This document shows, in pieces, positions 53,199-62,078 of a DNA stretch of 64,000 nucleotides. The position numbers and the translations under genes are program-made. Positions within the stretch are counted from its first letter, which is position 1. Every line of letters begins with the position of its first letter. The notes under the pieces were generated by a model. That model was not told the origin of the DNA and searched no databases. It saw nothing but the letters and a program-made list of their open reading frames with translations. The stretch covers positions 36,918-100,917 of the forward strand of contig NZ_AQXE01000012.1 of the NCBI RefSeq assembly GCF_000375485.1, given 5' to 3'. The stretch comes from Desulfovibrio oxyclinae DSM 11498. Its GTDB lineage: Bacteria; Desulfobacterota; Desulfovibrionia; Desulfovibrionales; Desulfovibrionaceae.

Positions 53199-55949
53199 AT
53201 GCCGAGATTCAGGGGCTTCAGATCCATATCCTCCCAACTGACGTACGGGTTCATCATCCTTGCGGTGATATGCGTCTTCACGTCGGGCGGCCTGCTCCTC
53301 ACCATCGCTCACAAATATACCTCGCAGGACAGGCAACGCCTCCTTTCACTGGAAGGCAGACTCGCGGCGGAACGGATCAGCGGCTATTCCGAAAGCCTCT
53401 TCAACCGACTCAACTATCTGGCCAACATCCCGGACCTCATGGCACTGCCGCAGGACTCGGTGCGCAGCCTGCTGGAAGGACTCAAACGGCTCAACAGCGC
53501 CTATACCGCCCTGTGCGTGGCCGACCTTGAAGGCAACCCGGTAGCCAAGGCCGGACGAGACGTTCCCCCGCGACTGCCGCGAAACGAAGTCTTTGCCATG
53601 GCGGCCAGGTCGCGTTTCAACGCCATCGGCCCTCTTGAAGTGCTACAGGATGAAGACGTGCCGGCCATTGAGGTCGCCGTGCCCATTCGCGACAATGCGG
53701 GAGTGACCAACGGCATCTTCTGGGCCCGGATCAACCTCAAATACCTTATGCTGGTGCTCGGGGACCTGCCCATCGGAAGAACCGGTTACGGCTATATTCT
53801 CGATGATCGCAACTTCGGCATCGCGCTGGACGTGCGCGGCGAACCGGTCCTCAAGAAACTCGAAAACGACCGGCTTGAAGAGCGGCTTTCCCGCGGACTT
53901 GGATACGGTGCGAGGGGTGAGCCATACACTGGACTGCGAGGAGAGAAAGTCCTTGGCACCATGTCCCCGGTGACCAGCCTCGGGCTCAGGCTCGTGGTGG
54001 AAATGCCTCAGGCCGAAGTCAACAGACCCCAGCGCATCATGATCAACGCCATGGTCGCCACGCTTCTCGTGCTCGGAGTCCTCGGGGGCATTTCGGCATA
54101 TCTTTACTCCCGACGAGTCGTCACTCCCCTGAACACGCTGACTCGCGCCGTAGAGCAGGTGGGCAGGGGCGATCTCAGCACCTCCATAGGGTACGACAGC
54201 AGCAACGAGCTGGGCATCCTCGCGCGCAACTTCAACACCATGACTTCCCGGCTTCGGGAACTATTACAAAGCCTGAACGAGGAGATCCGAGAACGCAGGC
54301 AGGCCGAACAGGCGCTCAGGCTGGCCGAACAACGCTACCGCAGCATCTTCGAGCGGGCACAGGAAGGCATTGTGCAGGCCGATCCCGAAGGCGGCTTCAT
54401 CATGGCCAACCCGGCAGCAGCCAGAATCTTCAATTTCGACACACCGGAAGAGCTGGTCGAATACAGCAAACGACATCCCGAGAATTTCTATGTGGATCCG
54501 TCGCAGCGCACAAAGTTCATCGAAACTCTCAAAATGGGACTCTCGGTCGAGGGTAGTGAAATCGAGATGATCCGCCGGAATGGAGAGCACATCTGGGTCT
54601 ACATTCTCGCACAGCCAACCCTCAACGATGACGGACAACTGCAACGCATTGACGCGACCTTCCAGGACGTGACTGAACGCCACAAGGCCGAGGACGCGCT
54701 GGCGGAGCTCAATGCGAACCTTGAAAGGACGGTTGAACAGCGCACGCAGGACCTGTTCCTCAAGGCGCAGGAACTGGAAGAGGCCAATCACAGGCTGCGA
54801 CAGCTGGACAAGATGAAGTCCGCGTTTCTTTCTTCGGTTTCGCACGAGCTGCGGACTCCGCTGACGTCCATACTTGGTTTTGCCAAGCTCATCCGCAAGG
54901 AGTTCCAACGCACTTTCTCCAAGACGTGCAAGGAGGACGGAGATCTCGAACGCAAGGCATATCGCATCGTCAAGAACCTTCAGGTGGTGGAAAAGGAAGG
55001 AGACCGCCTCACGAGGCTTGTCAACGAAGTGCTGGACCTCAACAAAATCGAGTCCGGTAAGGTAGACTGGCATTACGAGGAAGTGGACGTCGAGGAGCTG
55101 ATCGGTCACGCCGCGTCGCTGGTACGCGGCCAGTTCTCCGGCAAACCCGGCGTGGAGCTTCACGCACATGCCTCCCCCGGCCTGCCCCTTCTGCAGGTGG
55201 ACCGCGACAGGATGACGCAGGTGCTCATCAACCTGCTCAGCAACGCGGAAAAATTCACCGACTCGGGCATGGTCACCATCCGGGCCACAGGGTCCGGATC
55301 CAATTTCATCAGAATCGAAGTGACGGACACGGGCCGCGGCATCCCCGAAGAGGAACTTGAGGCCATTTTCGATAAATTCCAGCAGGTACGACAGGGCGAT
55401 ACCCTGCGCTCCAGCCAGCAGGGAACCGGCCTCGGTCTGGCGATCAGCAGAAACATCGTGGAACACCACGGTGGTCGCATCTGGGCCGAATCCCGCGTGG
55501 ACGAAGGCAGCACGTTCATCATCGAACTTCCGCTGACCTATGTTCCGGAAGAGCGACTCCCAGACATGCTCATGCCGGATGCTTCAGCCCCCCTCGTTTT
55601 GATCGTTGATGACGACGCCGGGCAACGCCACTATCTTTCCGGAATACTCATCCGGGCCGGCTTCCGCGTCGAAACCGCCGGGGACGGCGGCACCGCATTG
55701 AGGATGGCGCGCCGGATGCGTCCGGACATCATCACCATGGACATCATGATGCCGGGCATGGACGGAATCGAAACCGTCGAATGGCTCCGCAAAGACCCCG
55801 AGCTGGCGGATATCCCTGTCATCGCCCTCACCATCGTGCAGGACAAAAGCCGCAACATCGGTCAGGCCAGCCTGAGCAAACCCGTGGCCCCCCAGCCTCT
55901 CATCGACACCATAAACGATCTCCTAAGTAACCGAGACAAAAAACAATAG
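53199..55949 (+). CDS. Hybrid histidine kinase with Cache, HAMP, PAS and receiver
   Basis: The 916-aa protein has two membrane helices (about 14-37 and 285-307) around a periplasmic dCache-like domain with PEVAVPIRD-like core (here AIEVAVPIRDNAGV). Then come HAMP (about 308-360), PAS (about 385-500), a coiled coil, HisKA with H549 (SSVSHELRTPLTS), HATPase (NLLSNAEKF, DTGRGIP, GTGLGLA) and a C-terminal receiver with acceptor D848 (DIITMDIMMPGMDG). It lies 75 bases after the hydrolase gene. It is the last kinase of the island; its phosphotransfer partner could be the island's HPt protein. Confidence 0.92.
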   Translation: MPRFRGFRSISSQLTYGFIILAVICVFTSGGLLLTIAHKYTSQDRQRLLSLEGRLAAERISGYSESLFNRLNYLANIPDLMALPQDSVRSLLEGLKRLNSAYTALCVADLEGNPVAKAGRDVPPRLPRNEVFAMAARSRFNAIGPLEVLQDEDVPAIEVAVPIRDNAGVTNGIFWARINLKYLMLVLGDLPIGRTGYGYILDDRNFGIALDVRGEPVLKKLENDRLEERLSRGLGYGARGEPYTGLRGEKVLGTMSPVTSLGLRLVVEMPQAEVNRPQRIMINAMVATLLVLGVLGGISAYLYSRRVVTPLNTLTRAVEQVGRGDLSTSIGYDSSNELGILARNFNTMTSRLRELLQSLNEEIRERRQAEQALRLAEQRYRSIFERAQEGIVQADPEGGFIMANPAAARIFNFDTPEELVEYSKRHPENFYVDPSQRTKFIETLKMGLSVEGSEIEMIRRNGEHIWVYILAQPTLNDDGQLQRIDATFQDVTERHKAEDALAELNANLERTVEQRTQDLFLKAQELEEANHRLRQLDKMKSAFLSSVSHELRTPLTSILGFAKLIRKEFQRTFSKTCKEDGDLERKAYRIVKNLQVVEKEGDRLTRLVNEVLDLNKIESGKVDWHYEEVDVEELIGHAASLVRGQFSGKPGVELHAHASPGLPLLQVDRDRMTQVLINLLSNAEKFTDSGMVTIRATGSGSNFIRIEVTDTGRGIPEEELEAIFDKFQQVRQGDTLRSSQQGTGLGLAISRNIVEHHGGRIWAESRVDEGSTFIIELPLTYVPEERLPDMLMPDASAPLVLIVDDDAGQRHYLSGILIRAGFRVETAGDGGTALRMARRMRPDIITMDIMMPGMDGIETVEWLRKDPELADIPVIALTIVQDKSRNIGQASLSKPVAPQPLIDTINDLLSNRDKKQ

Positions 55950-56025
55950 CCTTACGTCCTCCACACCTGCAACGTCACAACATGTTATAATAAGGGGTCT
56001 AACACAGGTTTTTCGCCCACTCGGT

Positions 56026-56053
56026 TTGACCAATTTTCTCACCCTGTGATACG
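56026..56053 (+). promoter_or_regulatory. Possible promoter of the second CII-like gene
   Basis: TTGACC at 56026-56031 and an extended -10 TG-N-GATACG (56048-56053), 16-base spacer. Confidence 0.4.
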
Positions 56054-56097
56054 TTCGCACTAAGCTTCAATAATCCAAGCAGTGGAGGGTGGAGACA

Positions 56098-56394
56098 ATG
56101 TTTGAAAAGAATCTTACGAAGAAAATGCAGGATGTGGTTCTTGACGGTCAGATCGCGGCCAAGGAGGTGTGTCGCAAGATCAACAAGCCATACTCCACCC
56201 TGCTTCGGGAGCTCAATCCCTTCGATACCCACGCCAAACTGGGCGCGGAAACCATGTTCGACATCATCCGCGTCACCAGAAATGTGGCAGTGCTTGAATT
56301 CATGGCCCGTGAGCTCGGCTACTCGCTCAAGCCGACCGGCGAAGAGCAGAAGAACAAGAAGAGCAAGAGCGACGGCGCGGCGATCATGATGTAA
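56098..56394 (+). CDS. CII-family small regulatory protein, paralogue
   Basis: The 98-aa protein is a paralogue of the one at 41532-41837, sharing KPYSTL, LNPFDTHAKLGAETMFDII and MARELGYSLKP. It has a CII-like helix-turn-helix and a lysine-rich tail (EEQKNKKSKSD). I chose the ATG at 56098, with GGAGGG upstream, over a GTG at 56089. It differs in having a sigma-70 type promoter and no phased repeat. Together the two paralogues bracket the signalling island. A terminator follows. Confidence 0.6.
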   Translation: MFEKNLTKKMQDVVLDGQIAAKEVCRKINKPYSTLLRELNPFDTHAKLGAETMFDIIRVTRNVAVLEFMARELGYSLKPTGEEQKNKKSKSDGAAIMM

Positions 56395-56425
56395 ATATAA
56401 CGGTTTTCATGCAGAGCCGTCTTAG

Positions 56426-56465
56426 AAATCCCGGGACACTCTTTGACTTTTCCCGGGGTTTCGTA
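56426..56465 (+). terminator. Intrinsic terminator after the second CII-like gene
   Basis: AAATCCCGGG pairs with CCCGGGGTTT across a 16-base loop, followed by a T-rich tract. Confidence 0.65.
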
Positions 56466-56514
56466 TTTATTTGTCCCTTTGTACGGAGAATATACCACGA
56501 GGAGGATACAGGGC

Positions 56515-57780
56515 ATGTCCCAAACCAAATTCGAACAGGCGCTGGCCTTTGGCCGTCCGCCGAACATTCAGGAACTTTTTCCCAACTCGCAGGCCCTGAT
56601 CGTCAGCGGGAAAGTCATTGACCGCGCCTGCCTGAAAAAAGGCAAATGCATGACCATCGCGGCCAACGGCCGCAACATCTTCGTCATCGAAGGTGCCCTC
56701 AAGGCGGCCCAGCGCGCCAACGCCGCGCTGATTCTGGAAATCGCCCGCAGTGAATCGACTTACTGCCCCACCAACATGTGGAACCTCGCCCGCCGGGTGG
56801 ACGCGCTGTGCAACCAGTACGGCATCACCATCCCCGTGGCGATCCACGCCGACCATTACGTCATCAAGAAATGGGACGACGTGGCGGTGGCCGAGAGGGA
56901 GATTCCAACGCTTTTCGACGCCGGCATCACTTCCATCGCCGTGGACGCATCTCACCTCCCCGACGATCAGAACCTGCTGGCAAACATTGAGCTGAACCCG
57001 GTCATTCCCGACTGGGCCGGCTACGAAACCGAAGTGGGCGAAATCAAGGGCAAGCACGGCCTCTCCACACCGGTGGAGGCCAAGTACCTCATCGAGGGCC
57101 TGAACGCGCACGACATTTGCCCCGACTGGATCGCCATGAACAACGGCACCACGCACGGCATCGAAGACACCGGCGGCGGCATCCAGGTGGAGCTGACCGC
57201 TGAAATTCACGAGGCCATCAAGCCGTTCGGCACTTCCGGCGCACAGCACGGCACCTCGGGCAACCACACCGACCGCCTCCAGCGTGTTGCGGAGGAGACC
57301 CGCACCACCAAGGCCAACGTGGCAACCGCCCTGCAGATGATCGGCTTCGGCGTGAAGGTCAACGAGTACGGCAACGCCATCATGACCGACGGCGAGTTCG
57401 AGAAGGTCGAAGGCCGCGGCATGAGCGAAGAGCTCTGGCAGGAGATCAGCGAGTACGCCAAGGCCAACAACCTCAAGGGTGGCGACTACAAGAAACTGAA
57501 CCTGCCCTTCGAGCGCAGGCTGCTTGGCGAGCCCCGCGAAATCCGCGAGCGCATGGTCAAGGCCATTGAGGACTTCGTCTACGATCTGCTGGTCAACGTC
57601 TTCAACGCCGGAGACACCGCCGATCTGGCCTACGACCTGCTCATTGAAGCCGGTTCTCACGATCTGGGTCCCAAGATGGGACGCGTGGCCGACCCCGCGG
57701 AATGGACCGAAGAGAAAATCCGCGAAAAAGCTGCCGCCATCGACACCGACAAGGGCCCGGAAGGCGACTACGACGACTAG
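56515..57780 (+). CDS. Class II (zinc) fructose-bisphosphate aldolase family
   Basis: The 421-aa protein has the class II aldolase hallmarks: zinc-binding HADH at 111-114 (AIHADHYVIKKW), AVDASHLPDD, NNGTTHGIED and a late QHGTSG. It cleaves or forms ketose bisphosphates, most likely fructose 1,6-bisphosphate, though tagatose or related substrates are possible. It is longer than the usual 300-360 residues, with extra sequence near the C-terminus (about 300-420). The start at 56515 has GAGGAGG about 10 bases upstream. It is a single gene ending in a strong terminator. Confidence 0.8.
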   Translation: MSQTKFEQALAFGRPPNIQELFPNSQALIVSGKVIDRACLKKGKCMTIAANGRNIFVIEGALKAAQRANAALILEIARSESTYCPTNMWNLARRVDALCNQYGITIPVAIHADHYVIKKWDDVAVAEREIPTLFDAGITSIAVDASHLPDDQNLLANIELNPVIPDWAGYETEVGEIKGKHGLSTPVEAKYLIEGLNAHDICPDWIAMNNGTTHGIEDTGGGIQVELTAEIHEAIKPFGTSGAQHGTSGNHTDRLQRVAEETRTTKANVATALQMIGFGVKVNEYGNAIMTDGEFEKVEGRGMSEELWQEISEYAKANNLKGGDYKKLNLPFERRLLGEPREIRERMVKAIEDFVYDLLVNVFNAGDTADLAYDLLIEAGSHDLGPKMGRVADPAEWTEEKIREKAAAIDTDKGPEGDYDD

Positions 57781-57808
57781 GGCGCCCCGACATCCCGACT
57801 AAAATAAC

Positions 57809-57843
57809 AAGCCCCCGCTTCCGAAGAAGCGGGGGCTTTTCGT
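57809..57843. terminator. Bidirectional terminator between the aldolase gene and the choline operon
   Basis: GCCCCCGCTTC / GAAGCGGGGGC is a perfect 11-bp stem with loop CGAA, followed by a T run; the A-rich side serves the convergent choX-like gene. Confidence 0.85.
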
Positions 57844-57860
57844 TTTCCGCGAGAGTGTGT

Positions 57861-58823
57861 CTATTCAGCCTTTTCGAGGTAGGCTTCAAAAGCCGGAACA
57901 GCGGGTTCGCCGTCGGCGGTGGTCACGCCTTCGAGCCAGCGCTTGTAGGTCTCGGGATTGTTTTCAACCCACTGCAGACCGGCTTCGCGCGGGCTGAGGG
58001 AGCCGTTTTCGTTCAGGGTGGTCATGATCTGGTTCATCATGGAGATGGGGAAGGTCAGGTTCTTGAGCAGCTTCGCGGCATTGGGATTCTCTTCCTGGAA
58101 TCCTGCGCGAATGTTGGTCCAGACGGTTGCGGTGCCGTCGTTGCCGCCAAAGGTTTCAGCGGTGCTGCCCTTGAGATAGGTCATGTCGATACGTTCGTTC
58201 ATGCTGTGAGGTGCCCAGCCGAGGAACACAGCCCACTTTTCGTCCTTGGTGTAGGACTGCACCTGAGCGAGCATACCGGCTTCACTGGAGGGAACCAGCT
58301 TAAATTTGCCGAGACCGAACATGTCTTTGTCGATCATGTCCTGAATGATCTGGTTGCCGTCGTTGCCTGCTTCGATGCCGAAAATCGTCCATTCGAGCTT
58401 GTCCCCGAACTTGGCGATGTCCTTGAAGTGAGTCAGGCCAGCCTCGGCGCAATATGTGGGCACGGCCAGCGTGTATTTTGCGCCGTGCATGTTCGCAACC
58501 CAGTTCAGCACGCTGCCTTCCTCAATGTAGGGCTTCACCATGGAAGCCTGAGACGGCATCCAGTTACCCATGAAGGCTTCTGCATCTCCAGTAGCCATGG
58601 CCTTGAAGGCGATGGGAACGGAAACCATGAGGTTTTCGGCATTGTAGCCGAGGCTGTCCAGAATGGAGACGGCCAGCTCAGTCTTGATGGTCACCCCGGT
58701 CCAGCCAACGCTTGCAATCTTGATCTTGTCTTTCGCTGCAAACGCGCCGGTTGCGGTGAAGGTGAATACTGCTGCGACGAGAACGACAGCGGCGAGAATT
58801 CGCCTGAAGGGGTCCAACATCAT
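57861..58823 (-). CDS. ChoX-like choline-binding protein (ABC transporter substrate-binding protein)
   Basis: The 320-aa protein has a cleavable signal peptide (about 1-30, ending AFAA) and is a type II periplasmic binding protein for quaternary amines. Its aromatic residues W41, W88 (GNWMPSQ), Y117 (AKYTLAV) and W203 (GWAPHSMN) line up, with a constant offset of two, with the choline-binding box of Sinorhizobium ChoX (W43, W90, Y119, W205 as I recall them). It would supply choline to BetA and BetB encoded in the same operon. AGGAGTT precedes the ATG. No permease or ATPase gene of an ABC transporter lies in the window. Confidence 0.88.
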   Translation of the reverse strand: MMLDPFRRILAAVVLVAAVFTFTATGAFAAKDKIKIASVGWTGVTIKTELAVSILDSLGYNAENLMVSVPIAFKAMATGDAEAFMGNWMPSQASMVKPYIEEGSVLNWVANMHGAKYTLAVPTYCAEAGLTHFKDIAKFGDKLEWTIFGIEAGNDGNQIIQDMIDKDMFGLGKFKLVPSSEAGMLAQVQSYTKDEKWAVFLGWAPHSMNERIDMTYLKGSTAETFGGNDGTATVWTNIRAGFQEENPNAAKLLKNLTFPISMMNQIMTTLNENGSLSPREAGLQWVENNPETYKRWLEGVTTADGEPAVPAFEAYLEKAE

Positions 58824-58844
58824 AACTCCTCTGTTACGGTTAAC

Positions 58845-58871
58845 AGGGGCGGAGCCGTCTCTGGACGGCTC
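58845..58871. repeat. Hairpin between betB and choX-like gene
   Basis: GAGCCGTC / GACGGCTC is an 8-bp stem with loop TCTG at 58852-58871, on either strand. It lacks a T run on the minus side, so it is more likely an mRNA-processing or stability element than a terminator. Confidence 0.4.
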
Positions 58872-58924
58872 GACGCTACCCGGTATGAAAAAAAGACGCC
58901 TTGCGCATTACGGTTTCCGTCCGC

Positions 58925-60400
58925 CTATGCGCCGAACCAGTTGAGCGCCTTGGTCGCATGGTTGCGATAGACATGCTTGACCTCGGTGTACTCCTCCAGT
59001 CCCATGCGACCCAGCTCGCGGCCGAGGCCGGACTGCTTGTAGCCGCCCCACGGGGCCTGAACGAAGTAGACGTTGAAGTCATTGATCCAGACCGTGCCGA
59101 AGCGAAGCGCCTTGGAGACACGCTCGATGCGGTTGGGATCGTTGGTCCAGAAACCGGCGGAGAGACCGTAGACGGTGCTGTTGGCACGCGTGACCGCCTC
59201 TTCCTCGGTGCTGAACTTTTCTATGGTGATGATGGGACCGAAGGTCTCCTCCTGCACGATGCGCATGTCGTTCTCGCAGTCGGAGAACAGGGTCGGCATG
59301 TAGAAGTAGCCGTCCTTCAGCGCTTCGTCATCCGGGCGGCATCCGCCCAGCAGGAGCTTTGCGCCTTCCTTCTTGCCGATCTCACCGTAGGCTTCCACCT
59401 TGGCGAGGTGTTCGGCAGAGGTCAGGGGGCCCATCTGCGTATCGTCGTCAAAGCCGTTGCCCAGCTTGATGCGCTCCATGCGCTTGCGGAGTTCCTCCAC
59501 GAAGCGATCGTGGATACCTTCCTGCACGAGTATGCGTGCACCGGCTGAGCAGATCTGTCCGGCGTGGAAGAAGACGCCATTGAGGGCATAGTCCACGGCC
59601 AGATCGAAATCGGCGTCATCGAAGATGATGTTCGGGTTCTTGCCGCCGAGTTCCAGCGCGACCTTCTTCACGTTGCCGGTGGCGGCGCGCATGATGGTCT
59701 TGCCCGTCTCGATGCCACCGGTGAAGGAGATGAGGTCCACGTCGTGACTCTCGGACAGTTCGGCGCCCACTTCGGCGCCGGGGCCGAGCACGGTGTTGAC
59801 CACACCTTTGGGGAATCCGGCCTCTTCGGCCAGTTCGGTGACCTTGATGGTGGTCAGCGGCGTGATCTCGCTGGGCTTCATGACCACGGTGCAGCCCGCC
59901 GCCAGTGCGGGTGCCATCTTCCACGAGGCCTGAAGCAGCGGATAGTTCCATGGGGAGATCTGACCGCACACGCCCACCGGCTCGCGCATCACGTAGCTGG
60001 TGGTGTCGGGAACCGGAGACTCGATGACTTCGCCGCCGTCCTTGTCGGCCAGTCCGGCGAAGTAGCGGAAGATGCCCGCGATGTCGTCCATGTCCCAGCG
60101 GCTCTCTTCCACCGTCTTGCCGGTGTCGAGGCTTTCCAGCCGGGCCAGTTCCTCGTGGTCACGCTCAATCAGTTCCGCCAGCTTGAAGACCAGCCGGGCA
60201 CGCTCTGCGGCCGGGGTCTGGGGCCAGCCGCCCTCGTCGAACGCGCGACGAGCGGCGGCAATTGCCCGGCGGGTCTCGCCGCGTCCCGCTTCGGGGACGC
60301 TGGCGATGACCGAGGAGTCGAACGGGTTCAGGATTTCGCGCTCCTTGCCGGAGTCCGCGGCCACCCATTCACCGTCTATGTACATTTTCTTGCGAATCAT
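58925..60400 (-). CDS. betB: Betaine aldehyde dehydrogenase
   Basis: It oxidises betaine aldehyde to glycine betaine with NAD(P)+, the second step of osmoprotectant synthesis from choline. The 491-aa protein is a normal aldehyde dehydrogenase. It has VALELGGKNPNII with the catalytic glutamate, and the nucleophile in FHAGQICSAGARI. The C-terminus has PWGGYKQSGLGRELG, which is typical. It lies between betA (18-base gap) and choX-like (101-base gap) on the minus strand. Confidence 0.93.
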   Translation of the reverse strand: MIRKKMYIDGEWVAADSGKEREILNPFDSSVIASVPEAGRGETRRAIAAARRAFDEGGWPQTPAAERARLVFKLAELIERDHEELARLESLDTGKTVEESRWDMDDIAGIFRYFAGLADKDGGEVIESPVPDTTSYVMREPVGVCGQISPWNYPLLQASWKMAPALAAGCTVVMKPSEITPLTTIKVTELAEEAGFPKGVVNTVLGPGAEVGAELSESHDVDLISFTGGIETGKTIMRAATGNVKKVALELGGKNPNIIFDDADFDLAVDYALNGVFFHAGQICSAGARILVQEGIHDRFVEELRKRMERIKLGNGFDDDTQMGPLTSAEHLAKVEAYGEIGKKEGAKLLLGGCRPDDEALKDGYFYMPTLFSDCENDMRIVQEETFGPIITIEKFSTEEEAVTRANSTVYGLSAGFWTNDPNRIERVSKALRFGTVWINDFNVYFVQAPWGGYKQSGLGRELGRMGLEEYTEVKHVYRNHATKALNWFGA

Positions 60401-60418
60401 GGGATGCTCCCGTGAGTC

Positions 60419-62059
60419 TTAGGCTTCGTCGTGCTTGTAGTAAGGCACGTTTTCCGGAGCCAGCGGGGTGTTGCCCAGAATCATGTCGGCGGCCTTTTCC
60501 GCGATCATCATGACCGGGGCGTAGATATTGCCGTTGGTGATGTAAGGCATGACCGAGGCATCCACCACGCGCAGTCCGTCCACGCCGTGCACGCGCATTT
60601 CGGGGTCGGTGACGGCCATGTCATGCGTACCCATAGCACAGGTGCAGCTCGGATGATATGCGGACTCGCCTTCACGGGCGACGAAGTCGAGGATCTCCTC
60701 GTCGGTCTGGGCCTGGTCGCCCGGGGCCAGTTCGCGACCGCGCAGTTCGTCGAATGCGGGCTGGGTCATGATCTCGCGGGTCTTGCGGATCGCTTCCACC
60801 CACTCGCGACGCTCCTGCTCGGTGGAGAGGTAGTTGAACAGGATGCTCGGGTAGTCGGCCGGGTTGTCGGACTTGATCTTCACATGTCCGCGAACGTCGG
60901 TATTCATGGGGCCGACGTGGACCTGATAACCGTGCCCTTCGTTCGGAGCCGAACCGTCGTAGCGGATGGCGATAGGCAGGAAGTGGTACTGCAGGTTCGG
61001 GTATTCCACCTGATCGTTGCTGCGGATGAATCCGCCAGCCTCGAAGTGGTTGGTCGCGGCTTCGCCGGTGTGTCCGAAGAGCCACTTCAGGCCGATCCAC
61101 GGCTGGTTGTACCACTGCAGCGCCGGGAACATGGAGACCGGCTTCTTGCAGGCGTACTGCACATAGAGTTCGAGGTGGTCCTGCAGGTTCTCACCCACGC
61201 CGGGGAGGTTCTGCACCACGTCGATACCGAGCGAGGACAGTTCCGCGCCGTTACCGATGCCGGAGAGCTGGAGCAGTTGCGGGGAGTTGATGGCGCCGCC
61301 GCAGGAAATGATCTCGCCGCCGTAGGCCTGCATGGTGCGGCGACCCTTGGTGTACTCGACACCCACGGCGCGCTTGCCCTGGAACAGAATGCGGTTAGTG
61401 TGGGCCTTGCACTTGATGGTCAGGTTGCGGCGGTTTTTCACCGTATGGACATAGGCGCGAGCGGCGTTATGGCGACGGCCCTGATAGGTATTGCGGTCGA
61501 ACTTGCCGAAGCCTTCCTGCTGGTAGCCGTTTACGTCCTTGGTGAGCGGGTATCCGGCCTGTTGCACGGCGTTGAAGAACGCATTGAACAGCGGATTGTC
61601 GCACTCGGGAGTGGTCAGGTACAGCGGACCCACGGCGCCCTGATATTCGTCGGCGCCGGCGGTGCGGCATTCGAAGCGGCGGAAGTACGGCAGGCAGTGC
61701 GCGTAGGACCAGTTCTCCATGCCGTCATCCTTGGACCACTTCTCGTAATCCATGGCGTTACCGCGAATGTAGATCATGCCGTTGATGCAGCTGGATCCGC
61801 CGAGAACCTTGCCGCGCGGCTGGTAGATGCGGCGATTGTTCATCCACGGTTCCGGCTCGGACTCATACCACCAGTTGTAGGTCTTGCCTGCCAGCGGATA
61901 GGTCAGCGCGGCGGGCATGTGGATGCGGAAGTCCAGACGATGGTCGGGCCGACCGGCCTCCAGCACCAGAACCTTGGTCTTGGGGTCCGCGCTGAGGCGG
62001 TTGGCGAGCACCGAGCCCGCGGAACCGCCGCCGATGATTATGTAATCGTAATGTTTCAT
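60419..62059 (-). CDS. betA: Choline dehydrogenase (GMC family)
   Basis: It is an FAD-dependent membrane-associated dehydrogenase oxidising choline to betaine aldehyde, normally passing electrons to the respiratory chain. The 546-aa protein has the N-terminal FAD motif GGGSAGSVLANRL, the GMC signature LGGSSCINGMIYIRGN, and the C-terminal HPSCTCAMGTHD with the catalytic region. I chose the ATG at 62059 (MKHYDYIIIGGG), which has GGAG upstream; a longer frame to 62314 lies in the GntR gene. It is the second gene after the regulator. Confidence 0.93.
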   Translation of the reverse strand: MKHYDYIIIGGGSAGSVLANRLSADPKTKVLVLEAGRPDHRLDFRIHMPAALTYPLAGKTYNWWYESEPEPWMNNRRIYQPRGKVLGGSSCINGMIYIRGNAMDYEKWSKDDGMENWSYAHCLPYFRRFECRTAGADEYQGAVGPLYLTTPECDNPLFNAFFNAVQQAGYPLTKDVNGYQQEGFGKFDRNTYQGRRHNAARAYVHTVKNRRNLTIKCKAHTNRILFQGKRAVGVEYTKGRRTMQAYGGEIISCGGAINSPQLLQLSGIGNGAELSSLGIDVVQNLPGVGENLQDHLELYVQYACKKPVSMFPALQWYNQPWIGLKWLFGHTGEAATNHFEAGGFIRSNDQVEYPNLQYHFLPIAIRYDGSAPNEGHGYQVHVGPMNTDVRGHVKIKSDNPADYPSILFNYLSTEQERREWVEAIRKTREIMTQPAFDELRGRELAPGDQAQTDEEILDFVAREGESAYHPSCTCAMGTHDMAVTDPEMRVHGVDGLRVVDASVMPYITNGNIYAPVMMIAEKAADMILGNTPLAPENVPYYKHDEA

Positions 62060-62078
62060 GATCGCACTCCGTTTGTGG

